From contig NZ_JACJJE010000016.1 in NCBI RefSeq assembly GCF_016899775.1, positions 1-64,000 of the forward strand: a DNA stretch of 64,000 nucleotides, given 5' to 3'. The notes below the pieces were generated by a model. That model saw nothing but the letters and a program-made list of their open reading frames with translations. It searched no databases and had not been told where the DNA came from. Every line of letters starts with the position of its first letter. Within the stretch, counting starts at the first letter, position 1. This document shows positions 1 to 9,182 of the stretch, one piece after another. Source of the stretch: Pseudoflavonifractor capillosus. Lineage in GTDB: Bacteria; Bacillota; Clostridia; Oscillospirales; Oscillospiraceae. The position numbers and the translations under genes are program-made.

Positions 1-97
1 ATTTCTGAATTTAGTGCAAGTACCAGTTGACCATTCCGCTCATATACGGTACACTGGTTTTGCTTTTTCTTTGTCTTCACAAACTAAGAATAAAGCA

Positions 98-147
98 ACG
101 AGCGAGATTTGGAAACCATTTCGGGCTCCAAACCTCGCTCGTTTTTA
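98..147 (+). terminator. Rho-independent terminator
   Basis: A 9-bp arm (98-106) pairs with 134-142, extended by an inner 6-bp stem (108-113 with 127-132), and is followed directly by a T run ending at 146. It would end a gene lying left of the window. Nothing else in positions 1-320 could be supported: the short ORFs there have no family resemblance, and 275-320 is a very AT-rich junction. Confidence 0.8.
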
Positions 148-323
148 TGGGCTCTTTTTGCAACGAACCCTTTTTATGCCGTTTTCTGACGGAAAGCGGC
201 GCAGAGGGCAGGAAAATCTGAGAAGAGTATGTTAAGAGGGCAGAGCCGGGGCGATGGAAGAGGAGAGGGAAGTTCTCTATATATAAAAAATTTTTATACC
301 CTATATATTATGTATATTTTGAA

Positions 324-812
324 ATGCTGAAGCACAATGAGATAGATGGCGTGATGTTCCAGCGCAATGGGCAAAAGATTGACGGCAACTTTGTGATTCT
401 GCGAAAGGAAATAGGCCAATACGTCTCCATGTCAACCTCACATCCGCTTGCAAATGAGAAGGCGGTCTCTTACAGGCAGCTGCTGGAGTACCCAGTACTC
501 CGCTATGTGGGGGACGATCTATATACAAAAATTCTGGAGGAACAGTATCGGCGCTTCGGAGGGGAGCTGAAGTGTACCCAGAGATTTGACCAGCTCTCCT
601 CCCTGCTGCAGTTTCTGCGAAAAAATGCGGGTATTGCATATTTGCATAAGGATATTACAAAGTCCTATCCAGATTTGACAAGCATTCCAATCATCGAAGA
701 GATGAAGTCATATTTGACATATTTTGTATGGTCCAAGAATGGCGTCTTAGCCCACGCACCGAAGCGGCTGATTCAGACGATCCAAGATTACTTTAAACAG
801 TTAGATGCCTAA
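324..812 (+). pseudogene. LysR-type regulator, C-terminal remnant
   Basis: The 162 residues resemble the second half of a LysR substrate-binding domain: a hydrophobic strand, a TSHPLAN-like segment, and a terminal helix ending DYFKQLDA. The N-terminal winged HTH and the first half of the effector domain are missing. The frame stays open a little upstream but runs through an AT-rich stretch (275-320) that encodes no HTH, so this looks like a deletion remnant. It faces the RraA-like gene convergently. A stand-alone effector domain is possible but unlikely. Confidence 0.6.
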
Positions 813-866
813 AGATCATTTTGACAATGCTCCGTCGTCTGAGGGAAGCTTTTTACATAGCATGGA

Positions 867-1547
867 TTAAAGGATTTTGCACCCAATTTTTTGAAGCTTT
901 TCTTCCAGCCAGGGGCGGAGATAGGTGCCGTCTTCTTGGATGTGTTTCCGAATGACCATCTCCTGCCGGCAAATTTTTTCGGCAGCATCCGCCAGCTGGG
1001 GTGCAAAGACGGGATCAACAAACAAAAGACCATCTCCGTCTCCCACCACGATATCTCCGGGACGAACCGTTTTTCCGCCAATCACCACAGGCACATTGAT
1101 TTCGCCGGGGCCATTTTTATAAGGGCCGTTTGGTGTGACAGACCGGGCGTAGATGGGAAAGTGCTCCATCGAGGCCAGAGCGTCCCAGTCTCGAACCGCT
1201 CCATCACAAACGATCCCCCGAATTCCACGGGGCTGACAGTAGGCGGCCATCAATTCACCAAAGATGGCCCGGTCTGGAAAGCCGCCGGCGTCAATGACTA
1301 TAACGTCGCCGGGCTGTGCCAAGTCCAGAGCGGCATGGAACATCAGGTTGTCGCCAGGGGGAAGACGGATGGTGAAAGCAGGCCCAACAAGCTGCTCCTG
1401 AAACCGCAGAGGCTTGATGGCGGCGTCCACTGCGGCTGTGCGGTTCATAACATCGTCAAGATTGGTGACTGGGATGCCGCGAAACCGGTCCACTAAATCG
1501 GGAGCGGGGCGGGGGAAGGTTTTGATGATTCTGCATCCAATGGGCAT
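867..1547 (-). CDS. RraA-like / 4-hydroxy-4-methyl-2-oxoglutarate aldolase family protein
   Basis: The 226 residues have the typical RraA/HMG-aldolase length and motifs: the G-x-x-x-x-CDGAVRD segment near residues 115-125, which supplies the catalytic Arg-Asp pair, and the terminal VRPGDIVVGDGDG segment. Family members are divalent-metal pyruvate aldolases or oxaloacetate decarboxylases acting in the cytoplasm; some only inhibit RNase E, which is not expected here. A strong GAGGAGG site precedes the ATG at 1547. It lies 30 bp downstream of a 2-hydroxyacid dehydrogenase on the same strand, so the pair probably degrades or reduces a shared oxo-acid. The substrate cannot be told from sequence. 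Confidence 0.85.
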   Translation of the reverse strand: MPIGCRIIKTFPRPAPDLVDRFRGIPVTNLDDVMNRTAAVDAAIKPLRFQEQLVGPAFTIRLPPGDNLMFHAALDLAQPGDVIVIDAGGFPDRAIFGELMAAYCQPRGIRGIVCDGAVRDWDALASMEHFPIYARSVTPNGPYKNGPGEINVPVVIGGKTVRPGDIVVGDGDGLLFVDPVFAPQLADAAEKICRQEMVIRKHIQEDGTYLRPWLEEKLQKIGCKIL

Positions 1548-1577
1548 AATAAAGTCCTCCTCATTCTTAATTTTTAG

Positions 1578-2594
1578 TTATGTAAATTGATAGCGGAGCG
1601 TATGACTGAGGAGTGACCGGTTTGCCACACAGCGGGCAGGAATGATGTTTTGCGTAACGGCCTGCGGGATAAGCTGGCATACCATATCCAACTGGATTTG
1701 CTTTGCTCCGGCGCCATAAGATCCGCTGTGGGGCGTGAGAATAACATTGTCCATGTGCAAAAGGGGATCGTCCGGGGCAATGGGCTCCTGCTCCAGGGTG
1801 TCCAAGCCTGCGTAACGGATTTGACCGTGTTCCAGTGCCCAGACAAGATCTTTTTGGTCAATGACAGCCCCACGTGCTGTGTTGATAATCATGGCAGAAT
1901 TCTTCATTTTACAAAATGTATCACGGCGGAATACATGGGTGGTTTCGGGAGTTAAGTTAACGTGGATGGAGATAATGTCGCTGCGGGAGAGCAGATCGTG
2001 AAAGGTGACAAATTCCACGTCAGGAAACTGCTGCTTCACAGTGTCAGGGAGATAAGGGTCACAGGCAATAACTTTGGTGCCAAAGCCCCCACGGAAAATA
2101 TGATAGAGCTCTTGCGCCGCCCCGCCGAAGCCGTATAGCCCCAAGGTCATTTTCCGGACATCACCCGGCAGGAAATACTGGCATTTTGGCCAGCCGCCTT
2201 TTCGGATTTCACGGTCGTAGTAGACCGTGTTCCGAATTAATCCCAAAATCATAGAGGCCGCCAGGTCAGCCAGCTCCCACACACAGAATCCGGGTAGGTT
2301 TAATACAACAACCTCCCGCTGGGCCGCTGCCTCCAGATCAATGGAATTGACTCCAATGCCAAACCGCTGGATAAATTTTAAATCAGGCAGGGCCTCCAAC
2401 ACAGACCGCGTTAGAGGAGGGTTGCCGGTGGCCAAGATGGCCATTGCGCCCTGGCATTCAGAAATAATTTCCTGTTCCGTGGTAAGGTGATGCAGGGTTA
2501 GGTCAATGCCGGCGGCAGAGTATGCCGACTGGATTTGGGAGAGCTCTTGGGCGGTGACGCTGCCATAATTTGCATCTACAACAACTGCACGCAT
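1578..2594 (-). CDS. D-isomer-specific 2-hydroxyacid dehydrogenase
   Basis: The 338 residues have the two-domain layout of NAD-dependent D-2-hydroxyacid dehydrogenases. A GFGG-type dinucleotide loop sits near residue 150, NTARGAVID carries the substrate-side Arg region, LDTLEQEP the Glu, and LTPHSGSYG the catalytic His. The dinucleotide loop is Gly-Phe-Gly-Gly-Ala-Ala rather than the usual GxGxxG. AAGGAGG stands just ahead of the ATG. The gene is first of an operon with the RraA-like gene and diverges from the LysR gene at 2762, its likely regulator. Phosphoglycerate dehydrogenase cannot be excluded, but there is no ACT domain and no serine gene nearby. Confidence 0.88.
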   Translation of the reverse strand: MRAVVVDANYGSVTAQELSQIQSAYSAAGIDLTLHHLTTEQEIISECQGAMAILATGNPPLTRSVLEALPDLKFIQRFGIGVNSIDLEAAAQREVVVLNLPGFCVWELADLAASMILGLIRNTVYYDREIRKGGWPKCQYFLPGDVRKMTLGLYGFGGAAQELYHIFRGGFGTKVIACDPYLPDTVKQQFPDVEFVTFHDLLSRSDIISIHVNLTPETTHVFRRDTFCKMKNSAMIINTARGAVIDQKDLVWALEHGQIRYAGLDTLEQEPIAPDDPLLHMDNVILTPHSGSYGAGAKQIQLDMVCQLIPQAVTQNIIPARCVANRSLLSHTLRYQFT

Positions 2595-2761
2595 AAGGTA
2601 CGGCCTCCTTCATGAAAGATGGGGACAAGCGCAAGGCACCAAAGGACCTTTTGCTTGGATGCCATGATTGTAAGTCCAGGGGTGGAAATCGTCAAAGACA
2701 AATGCGGCTATACGGATCATAGGGTATGCGTTATAATCGTGTGACAGGAGGAAGCCAAAGA

Positions 2762-3709
2762 ATGCTGTTTCGCAACTATGAATACTTTATCGCGATTGCT
2801 GATGCAGGCAGCCTGACAAAGGCAGCAGAGCGCTTATATGTTTCACAGCCCTCCCTAAGCCAGTACTTAAAGCGGCTGGAAAAGCGGTTGGGAGTGGAGC
2901 TCTTTGACCACAACGCTTCACCTCTGAAGCTGACATATACAGGAGAGCGCTATTATCACTATGTTAGGCAAGTGAAGCATCTGGAAGAAAATGTCCAAAA
3001 AGAATTCCAGGACATACAGCAGGAGGTCAGCGGACGATTGAGATTAGGTGTGGCCCTCTGGAGAGGCGCCTGTCTGCTTCCGGATGTTTTTCCGCGTTTC
3101 CATCAGCAGTATCCGGAGATTCAATTGGAGCTGATTGAGGCCCGGTCAGTAGAACTGGAACAGGCCCTGCTGGAGGACCGGATTGATTTTGCCATTCTGA
3201 ATTTGCCGCGCTCTTTGAACTATGGGGCACTGTCGTGTGAAATTATCTGCGGAGAGCGGATTTTATTGGCGGCGCCGACCAAGCATCCGATGGTTCACGC
3301 CCTTTTGCAGGATTGCCGCTGCATGGGCGGATACCCTGTGGCCTCACTGGAGCTGCTGCGGCATATTCCACTGGTGCTTACAAAGTCAGGGCAGAATTTG
3401 ACACATGTTGTGGAGTATGCCTTGGAGAAACACCGTGTTGAGCCAGAGGTGCTATTAAGGACGGAAAATTTGACGACTGCAATTCATCTGGCCGCCAAAG
3501 GGATGGGGTGTGCGTTTGTTCCGGAGGAGGGGGCGAAGCTGAGTCAATATCCTGGGGAAGTGACCTATTTTGTGGTGGACACACCGGAGCTGGTGTGGGA
3601 TCTGGGGGTGGTCTATCGAAAAGACACCTATATTTCGCACAAGGTCCAATTTTTTGTGAAAACTGTCAAAGAACAGTTGGCGTTTGGCGGGGAAACAACG
3701 TTGATATAA
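2762..3709 (+). CDS. LysR family transcriptional regulator
   Basis: The 315 residues begin with a classic LysR winged HTH (AIADAGSLTKAAERLYVSQP, about residues 10-30), followed by a two-lobed effector domain. ATG 2762 is preferred over the upstream in-frame ATG at 2726 because AGGAGG (2747-2752) is correctly spaced from it and the HTH then starts at the family's usual distance. It diverges from the 2-hydroxyacid dehydrogenase/RraA operon across about 165 bp, which is the normal arrangement of a LysR gene and its target. The inducer is unknown. Confidence 0.9.
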   Translation: MLFRNYEYFIAIADAGSLTKAAERLYVSQPSLSQYLKRLEKRLGVELFDHNASPLKLTYTGERYYHYVRQVKHLEENVQKEFQDIQQEVSGRLRLGVALWRGACLLPDVFPRFHQQYPEIQLELIEARSVELEQALLEDRIDFAILNLPRSLNYGALSCEIICGERILLAAPTKHPMVHALLQDCRCMGGYPVASLELLRHIPLVLTKSGQNLTHVVEYALEKHRVEPEVLLRTENLTTAIHLAAKGMGCAFVPEEGAKLSQYPGEVTYFVVDTPELVWDLGVVYRKDTYISHKVQFFVKTVKEQLAFGGETTLI

Positions 3710-3963
3710 CAAAAAGCTTATAGAGCGTGATAAAAAAGTGGTATGCACAGTGGGACCGCTTTTCAGAGGAGACGGAGCGGATCCTGGGGAGAAATGTGAA
3801 ATAGAGAAGTCCCGGAGCAGTGGTTCAGCCCGTGTTCCAGGTATCAAAAGGGGAGGAAGGTGCTCTGACAGTCCTGTATTGCGCTGTGGAGGGAAACATT
3901 GGGTATCCTGTGAGACAAACAGAGGGCTGTGCTCTGACCATGGATATAGGAGGCAAAACAGAA

Positions 3964-5294
3964 GGTAGTGTCAAGGATTTTTCGCAAAAAGGTTTGCAGG
4001 GCCTGGCATGAGAGAAGTCAGCCAGCAATGGAGGCGTCCTCAAGGGCAGCCTCCAGGTGCTTCATGTTCATGTACTTCTTGTTGCCCCACTGGGTGCCGG
4101 CCACATGGCGCAGCCGGGCACAGACCAGCATGAGGGCAGAGTTGCCGTCCGGGAAGCTGCCCACCACACGGGTACGGCGGCGGATCTCCCGATTCAGCCG
4201 CTCAACGACGTTATTGGTACGGATGCGGGTCCAGTGTTCGCTGGGAAAATCGCAGTAAGTCAGCGTTTCCTCAATGCCGTCCTCCACCTTCTTGGCCGCC
4301 TCTTTCAGCTTCATAGAGCGCAGTTGCTCCACCACGGCTTTGGCTTTCTCCCGGGCCGCTCTTTTGCTTTCCTGGGCGTGGATCGCCTTGAGCATCTTTG
4401 CCACCAGCTTTACTTTGGAACGAGGTGTGACCGAGAACACATTGCGGTAAAAGTGGACGGTACAGCGCTGGTACTTGGCTTCGGGGAATACTTCTCCCAC
4501 AGCCTCCAGCATGCCAAGGCACTTGTCTCCAACCACTAACTTGACCCCATCCAGGCCACGGCTGCGGAGCCACTGGAAGAAGCTGACCCAGCTGGCTTTG
4601 TCCTCTTTCATGCCTTCGGCGGCACCCAAAACCTCACGGTATCCGTCCTCATTCACCGCGATCGCCACCAAAATGGCCACATTTTCAAACTCTCCGCCCC
4701 AGTTGCGGCGTAGGTAGATCCCATCCACATAGACATACGGGTAATGCCCACCCCGTAAGGGGCGGTTGCGCCAATCCTCAATGTGGACATACGCTTTCTT
4801 GTTCAGCTCGCTGATGGTGGAGGGAGATACCTTGCTGCCCCACAGAGCCTCGGTAATATCCTCCACGCGCCGGACAGATACACCTGCCAGGTACATCTCA
4901 ATGAGCGCCTCTTCCACGCTGCTCTCCCTGCGACGATACCGCTCAATAATAGCAGTCTCAAAAGAGATTCCCTTGAGCTTAGGCACCTTGAGGGTGACAT
5001 CCCCGGAGGTGGTGGTGAGGCTGCGGTTGTAGTGGCCGCTGCGGTACCCCTGGCGCTGTTCGTTGCGCTCGTACCGGGCTGCCTGGGTCAGGTTCTCCGC
5101 CTCGGCCTCCAGCAGTTCGTTGAGGGTTTCCTCCACGCTGCCGCGCACCAATTCCTTAAGCTGCCCCTTGATAACTTCCTCGTTTAGCTGTACAATCTTC
5201 TCAGACATGGTTTGCTGTCTCCTTTCAGAATGGTGTGTCGTGACTTCATTCTACCAGAGGGCTGCAAACCATGTCTTCTTTTATCTTCTTTATC
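3964..5294 (-). mobile_element. Complete IS256-family insertion sequence with 8-bp target duplication
   Basis: The 1331-bp element contains one transposase gene and is bounded by the direct repeat AAACAGAA at 3956-3963 and 5295-5302. Its ends are imperfect inverted repeats whose best-conserved part is GGTTTGCAG (left 3991-3999; right, reverse complement, near 5265-5273), followed by CCTGG/CTCTGG. Length, single ORF and 8-bp duplication all fit IS256. The intact ends and duplication indicate a recent insertion. Confidence 0.88.
4018..5208 (-). CDS. IS256 family (mutator-type) transposase
   Basis: The 396 residues are full length for the family. The DDE catalytic triad is visible: Asp in YVYVDGIYLRRNWGG (about 165), Asp in KLVVGDKCLGMLEA (about 228), and Glu in TNNVVERLNREIRRR (about 335), with the C-x2-H element CTVHFYRN between them. 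The gene fills its IS and is read leftward. Its own AGGAGAC-type site lies within the IS end. No frameshift or truncation is seen, so the element may be active. Confidence 0.95.
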   Translation of the reverse strand: MSEKIVQLNEEVIKGQLKELVRGSVEETLNELLEAEAENLTQAARYERNEQRQGYRSGHYNRSLTTTSGDVTLKVPKLKGISFETAIIERYRRRESSVEEALIEMYLAGVSVRRVEDITEALWGSKVSPSTISELNKKAYVHIEDWRNRPLRGGHYPYVYVDGIYLRRNWGGEFENVAILVAIAVNEDGYREVLGAAEGMKEDKASWVSFFQWLRSRGLDGVKLVVGDKCLGMLEAVGEVFPEAKYQRCTVHFYRNVFSVTPRSKVKLVAKMLKAIHAQESKRAAREKAKAVVEQLRSMKLKEAAKKVEDGIEETLTYCDFPSEHWTRIRTNNVVERLNREIRRRTRVVGSFPDGNSALMLVCARLRHVAGTQWGNKKYMNMKHLEAALEDASIAG

Positions 5295-5371
5295 AAACAG
5301 AAAAATATGCGCCAGCCGGTTGGCAGGCGCTATAACATAGTTTGAAAGAGCAAGGGGAATCTGTCCGCCTT

Positions 5372-5413
5372 ATAAAAAACTTTGGTCCAGAGCCGTATGG
5401 CTCTGGACCAAAG
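5372..5413 (-). terminator. Terminator of the ald / permease / beta-lactamase-like operon
   Basis: A perfect 15-bp stem (5380-5394 with 5399-5413) with a 4-base loop is followed on the minus strand by a run of six T. It sits 20 bp after the stop of the 5433-6263 gene. Confidence 0.9.
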
Positions 5414-5432
5414 TAGCTTTTTGGGTTCGATA

Positions 5433-6263
5433 TTATTTAAGGGCTTCATAGACAAGCTTACTGACCTGCGCAACGGCTTGGATGCCTTCGGCATCATCGG
5501 CCAAATCGCCAGTAAACATGGAGATCACATATCTCCGTCCGTCAGGCAGAGTGAAAATGCCGACATCATGCTGGATGCCGAAGAGGTCCCCTGTCTTGTT
5601 GGCAACCAGAACAGTATCCGGCTCCAGATGCTTTTTCTCTTCTGCAGTGGCGTAGGAGGGAACAGCCGGAATAAAGGCGGGCAGCTTATTGCGGCACTGC
5701 TGATGCTCCATAATCTCCACAATTTTCTGGGAGATTTCTGGGGAGACAAATTCTCCCTTTGCCAGCTGAACCAACAGGCGGCCAGCTTCTCCGGCGCACA
5801 TGTAGTTGTTCCGCCCAGCTTCAATAGCGGCAAAATCCATCATTTTCCGCATCAGTTTTGTGTTTGGCATCCCCATCGCTTGACAGAATTGATTGACCCG
5901 CTCCATGCCCACCATGTCTATGATCTCATTGGTGGCGGAGTTGTCACTGAGAATGATCATCAGACGTGCCAGGGTCGCCACGCTGGGCGTATAATCCGAA
6001 TCTAATTCGAAAAGAACACCGGTCCCGCCTACGAGATTTTCTGGAGCAATGGAGCGCCGGTCATCCCAATTCACGGTTCCGGCTGCTACATCCTGAAGCA
6101 GCAGCGCCAAAATAGGAATTTTGATCACACTTGCAGATGGGTAGACATGATCAGGATGAAGTTCAAAGATCTCGTTGGTGTCCAGAACGTGAATGTATAG
6201 GCCGACGGTTCCCCTGAGTTGATCCAGAAGTTCAGTGATAGCCTGCCGCGGTATCTGTTTCAT
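5433..6263 (-). CDS. Class A beta-lactamase-related serine hydrolase, no signal peptide
   Basis: The 276 residues carry every class A landmark in order: SxxK (Ser45-Val-Ile-Lys48), SDN (106-108), an omega-loop ExxxN (Glu148, Asn152) and KTG (223-225). The N terminus, MKQIPRQAITELLDQL, has no signal sequence or membrane anchor, so the product should stay in the cytoplasm, which argues against a role in exported beta-lactam resistance. It is last in a minus-strand operon after ald and a permease (gap 53 bp). An amidase or peptidase role on an imported substrate is a reasonable inference. The family is Pfam Beta-lactamase2. Confidence 0.85.
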   Translation of the reverse strand: MKQIPRQAITELLDQLRGTVGLYIHVLDTNEIFELHPDHVYPSASVIKIPILALLLQDVAAGTVNWDDRRSIAPENLVGGTGVLFELDSDYTPSVATLARLMIILSDNSATNEIIDMVGMERVNQFCQAMGMPNTKLMRKMMDFAAIEAGRNNYMCAGEAGRLLVQLAKGEFVSPEISQKIVEIMEHQQCRNKLPAFIPAVPSYATAEEKKHLEPDTVLVANKTGDLFGIQHDVGIFTLPDGRRYVISMFTGDLADDAEGIQAVAQVSKLVYEALK

Positions 6264-6316
6264 AATTTATCCCTCCAAATGAAAATCAAATTATGAGGTA
6301 AACAACGGGACCAAAA

Positions 6317-7633
6317 TCAGAGGATAAAGCACTCCAAAATAACGACCAGCATGGTCCCCGGAATAATAGCCATATAAGCCAACTTCATCATCGGCTTAAT
6401 GTCGCTGGCATGGGCCAGACCCATTTGGCCGATCATATCTGCACCTGGGTACGCAAAAGAGGTAATCTGGCTGCCCACCAGGACAATGGCCGCCCACAGC
6501 TCCATAGAGACACCCAAATCCCCCAGGAAGGGGCGGAACAGGGTGTCGATCATCATGGCCTGGGCCACGGCGGCGCCGTTGATGCCGAAGATGCCGATGA
6601 GGGAGACGATAATGGCAAAGCCGATGACGCCGCCCACAGAGATGTAGGGCTCCACTAGATCCACCAGGGCCTCGAAGCCGCCGGAGTTGGTGACAAAGTT
6701 CAGGAAGGGGTCAAACAGCAGGAACATGAAGAACATCCAGAACATCCTGCCGCAGCCCTCCATCATGGCGTCGAACACCTGGCCGGGGGACATGCCGCCC
6801 ACAAGGCCGGTCACCAGAGAGGCCACGATCATCACCAGGATGACGAAGGAAGCGCCGCCGGCGGTGGCAATGCCCCACACCACCATGGCCAGCATGATCA
6901 GGGCAAAGGCGGCGGTAGCGGCGACCGTGGATTTGGTGGCCTTGACCTTCTCCGCGGACAGCGCGGGCTTCTCCTCGGCCTGCTCACCGAAGCTCTCCTT
7001 CCCCTGGGTCTGCTTCTGGGTGCGGACTGCCATGATATAGGTGCCGATCCACATGATTACCGCGATGGGCAGGCCGGCGCACAGCAGCACCCGGGGATAG
7101 CTCAGGCCGGTAATCTGCATCAGCGTCACCATGGGAGGGCCGAAGGGGCTCAGGAACAATCCGGTCTGTCCCGCGCCCTGGAAGATCACCGCCAGGGTGG
7201 AGGGGGTCAGGCCCACCGCGGCCACCAGGGGGATAACGATGGGGGCGATGATGGCGTTGGCGCCCGCCAGAGTGCCCAGCAGGGTGACCAGCACAATGGA
7301 GGACACCATGGTGGCCAGGATGGCCCGCTTCTGGGTCTTCACGCCGATCTTCTGCATGAAGAGCTGGACGATGTTTTCCGCCACGCCGGTCTTCCGCAGC
7401 ACCACGCCCAGGCCGGAGCCCAGCATGATGATGAAGCCCACCAGGGCCAGGAAGGAGCCCATGGAGGCGTAGACCACGTTGCCCAGATTGCCGATGGACT
7501 CTCCGCTGAGGATGGCCCCCAGCAGCACGCAGACGCCTACGTTGACAATGGGGTGCATGTTTTCTTTAAAGGCCAAAATGATGTACAATACCAGGGGTGC
7601 CAGCCCCAGGATGGGAGGAAGATCAAAAATCAT
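6317..7633 (-). CDS. Ion-transporter-superfamily permease (GntP/CitM/NhaC-like)
   Basis: About 438 residues with 11-12 hydrophobic segments and a central acidic/polar cytoplasmic loop (about residues 205-235). The Gly-rich QGAGQTGLFLSPFGPP hairpin near residue 165 resembles the re-entrant substrate loops of the IT superfamily (gluconate, citrate and Na+/H+ carriers). ATG 7633 is chosen over the TTG at 7651 because AAAGGAG sits 6 bases ahead of it. It lies between ald (gap 88 bp) and the beta-lactamase-like gene (53 bp), so it probably imports or exports an organic anion or amino acid for that pathway. Exact family uncertain. Confidence 0.7.
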   Translation of the reverse strand: MIFDLPPILGLAPLVLYIILAFKENMHPIVNVGVCVLLGAILSGESIGNLGNVVYASMGSFLALVGFIIMLGSGLGVVLRKTGVAENIVQLFMQKIGVKTQKRAILATMVSSIVLVTLLGTLAGANAIIAPIVIPLVAAVGLTPSTLAVIFQGAGQTGLFLSPFGPPMVTLMQITGLSYPRVLLCAGLPIAVIMWIGTYIMAVRTQKQTQGKESFGEQAEEKPALSAEKVKATKSTVAATAAFALIMLAMVVWGIATAGGASFVILVMIVASLVTGLVGGMSPGQVFDAMMEGCGRMFWMFFMFLLFDPFLNFVTNSGGFEALVDLVEPYISVGGVIGFAIIVSLIGIFGINGAAVAQAMMIDTLFRPFLGDLGVSMELWAAIVLVGSQITSFAYPGADMIGQMGLAHASDIKPMMKLAYMAIIPGTMLVVILECFIL

Positions 7634-7721
7634 AAGTTTCTCCTTTCTCAATCACAGCACATAGTTGGAATGACTTTCCCGGGCCCGCCCGGCGGGGCCG
7701 GACGTGCCTGGGACGCGTCCG

Positions 7722-8834
7722 TCACAGCACCGCTTCCGCCGGGGTGTACTCCAGATTCAGCGCTTCCGCCACGCCCTTGAAGGTGCACTTTCCCCCGTAG
7801 CAGTTCAGGCCGGCCATCAGGCCCGGATCCGCCTTGCAGGCCTCCTCCACGCCATTGGCCGCCAGCTCCAGCCCATAGGGCACCGTGGCGTTCACCAGGG
7901 CCTGGGTCGCAGTTCTGGCCACCGCGCCGGGCATGTTGGCCACGCAGTAGTGCACGACCCCGTCCACCTCAAAAATGGGGTCGTCGTGGGTGGTGGGGTG
8001 GGTCGTCTCCACACAGCCCCCCTGATCCACGGCCACGTCCACAATCACAGCCCCCGGCTTCATCAGGGACAGATCCTCCCGGCGCACCAGCTTGGGGGCC
8101 GCCCGGCCGGGCAGCAGCACCGCGCCGATCACCAGATCCGCACTGGCCAGGCACTTACGGATGTTCTCCCGGGTGCTGTACAGGGTGGTGATCTGCTTGG
8201 GGAAGATGTCGTCCAGATAGGCCAGGCGCTTTGCGCTCACGTCCAGAACCGTCACGTTCGCTCCCATGCCCACGGCGATCTTGCAGGCGTTGGTGCCCAC
8301 GTTTCCGCCGCCGATGATGACCACATTTCCCCGCTCCACGCCGGGAACTCCGGACAGCAGCACGCCCCGTCCGCCGAAGGTCTTCTCCAGATACTTGGCC
8401 CCCTCCTGCACGGACATGCGTCCTGCAATTTCACTCATGGGAGCCAAACAGGGCAAGCCGCCCTCGCGCCCGACGATGGTTTCATAGGCGATGGCTTTGA
8501 CGCTGGAATTGAGCAGGGCTTCGGTCAGGGGACGATCTGCGGCCAGATGCAGGTAGGTGTAAAGGATCATATCAGAGCGGAAATATTTGTACTCCGATGC
8601 AATGGGTTCTTTTACCTTGATAATCATTTCAGCATTACGCCAAACGGCAGAGGCCTCGTCCAGAATTTGAGCACCAGCTTCAGTGTACTCAAGATCAGAA
8701 TAGCCAATTGCCGCTCCAGCACCCTGCTCTACAAGTACGCTGTGGCCGGCCTGAACATAGGCGCTGACTCCGTCAGGGGTTAGTCCGACACGGTACTCAT
8801 TGTTTTTTATTTCCTTTGGAACGCCGATTACCAT
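7722..8834 (-). CDS. ald: Alanine dehydrogenase
   Basis: The 370-residue protein starts MVIGVPKEIKNNEYRV, the hallmark N terminus of alanine dehydrogenases. It also has the Lys/His substrate-site region and the NAD-binding GGGNVGTNACKIAVG segment near residue 170. It interconverts L-alanine and pyruvate plus ammonia with NAD in the cytoplasm. The start at 8834 (ATG, with AGAAGGA upstream) matches the family better than the in-frame TTG at 8855. It is first in the operon with the permease and serine hydrolase, which suggests growth on alanine-containing compounds. Confidence 0.95.
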   Translation of the reverse strand: MVIGVPKEIKNNEYRVGLTPDGVSAYVQAGHSVLVEQGAGAAIGYSDLEYTEAGAQILDEASAVWRNAEMIIKVKEPIASEYKYFRSDMILYTYLHLAADRPLTEALLNSSVKAIAYETIVGREGGLPCLAPMSEIAGRMSVQEGAKYLEKTFGGRGVLLSGVPGVERGNVVIIGGGNVGTNACKIAVGMGANVTVLDVSAKRLAYLDDIFPKQITTLYSTRENIRKCLASADLVIGAVLLPGRAAPKLVRREDLSLMKPGAVIVDVAVDQGGCVETTHPTTHDDPIFEVDGVVHYCVANMPGAVARTATQALVNATVPYGLELAANGVEEACKADPGLMAGLNCYGGKCTFKGVAEALNLEYTPAEAVL

Positions 8835-8959
8835 ACAAATTCCTTCTTTCTGCAAATAAAATATGTTTGTAATTACATGGCAGGCACCATGATATCACCG
8901 AAATAAAGAGCTGACAGAGGAGCATATATCCGGGTTTGGGAGGAGAGGGAATTCAGAAG

Positions 8960-9019
8960 AAAACCCAGCAGAACCAGCTAACAGCTCCAAGAATCTGTCA
9001 GCTGGTTCTGCTGGGTTTT
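8960..9019. repeat. Long near-perfect hairpin upstream of ald
   Basis: Arms of 25 bp (8960-8984 and 8995-9019) differ by one pair around a 10-base loop. It lies about 125 bp upstream of the ald start and 300 bp before the DUF3870 gene. It is followed on the plus strand only by TTTTAATT. It could be a bidirectional terminator separating divergent units, or a regulatory stem. The rest of 8838-9180 shows no gene. Confidence 0.7.
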
Positions 9020-9182
9020 AATTAAGACAACGGGGAATGGGAAACATCACCGTCAATTAATTAAAGCAGCAAATATCTACTTAAAAAGCTGTATGACGTG
9101 TTTTCTATATTGTACAAAAAGCGCACTGATTTGTCAAGAAAATTTATTCTAATTTTCGCGTGTGAGATCGCTCAATTCAAAC

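Larger units (their letters stand above)
3820..5335 (+). pseudogene. Small ORF split by IS256-family insertion
   Basis: Left of the insertion, an open frame from GTG 3820 (open back to the stop at 3802) encodes about 48 residues ending GGKTE. If the IS and one copy of the 8-bp duplication are removed, the same frame continues as KYAPAGWQAL and stops at 5335. That the frame survives exact removal suggests a real short gene, or the 3' part of one, of about 60 residues. I do not recognise the family. There is no clear ribosome binding site, so it may itself be a remnant. Confidence 0.4.

Noticed and set aside
14-235. Two short overlapping plus-strand frames
   Set aside because: They cross a clear terminator hairpin, have no ribosome site and no recognisable domain.
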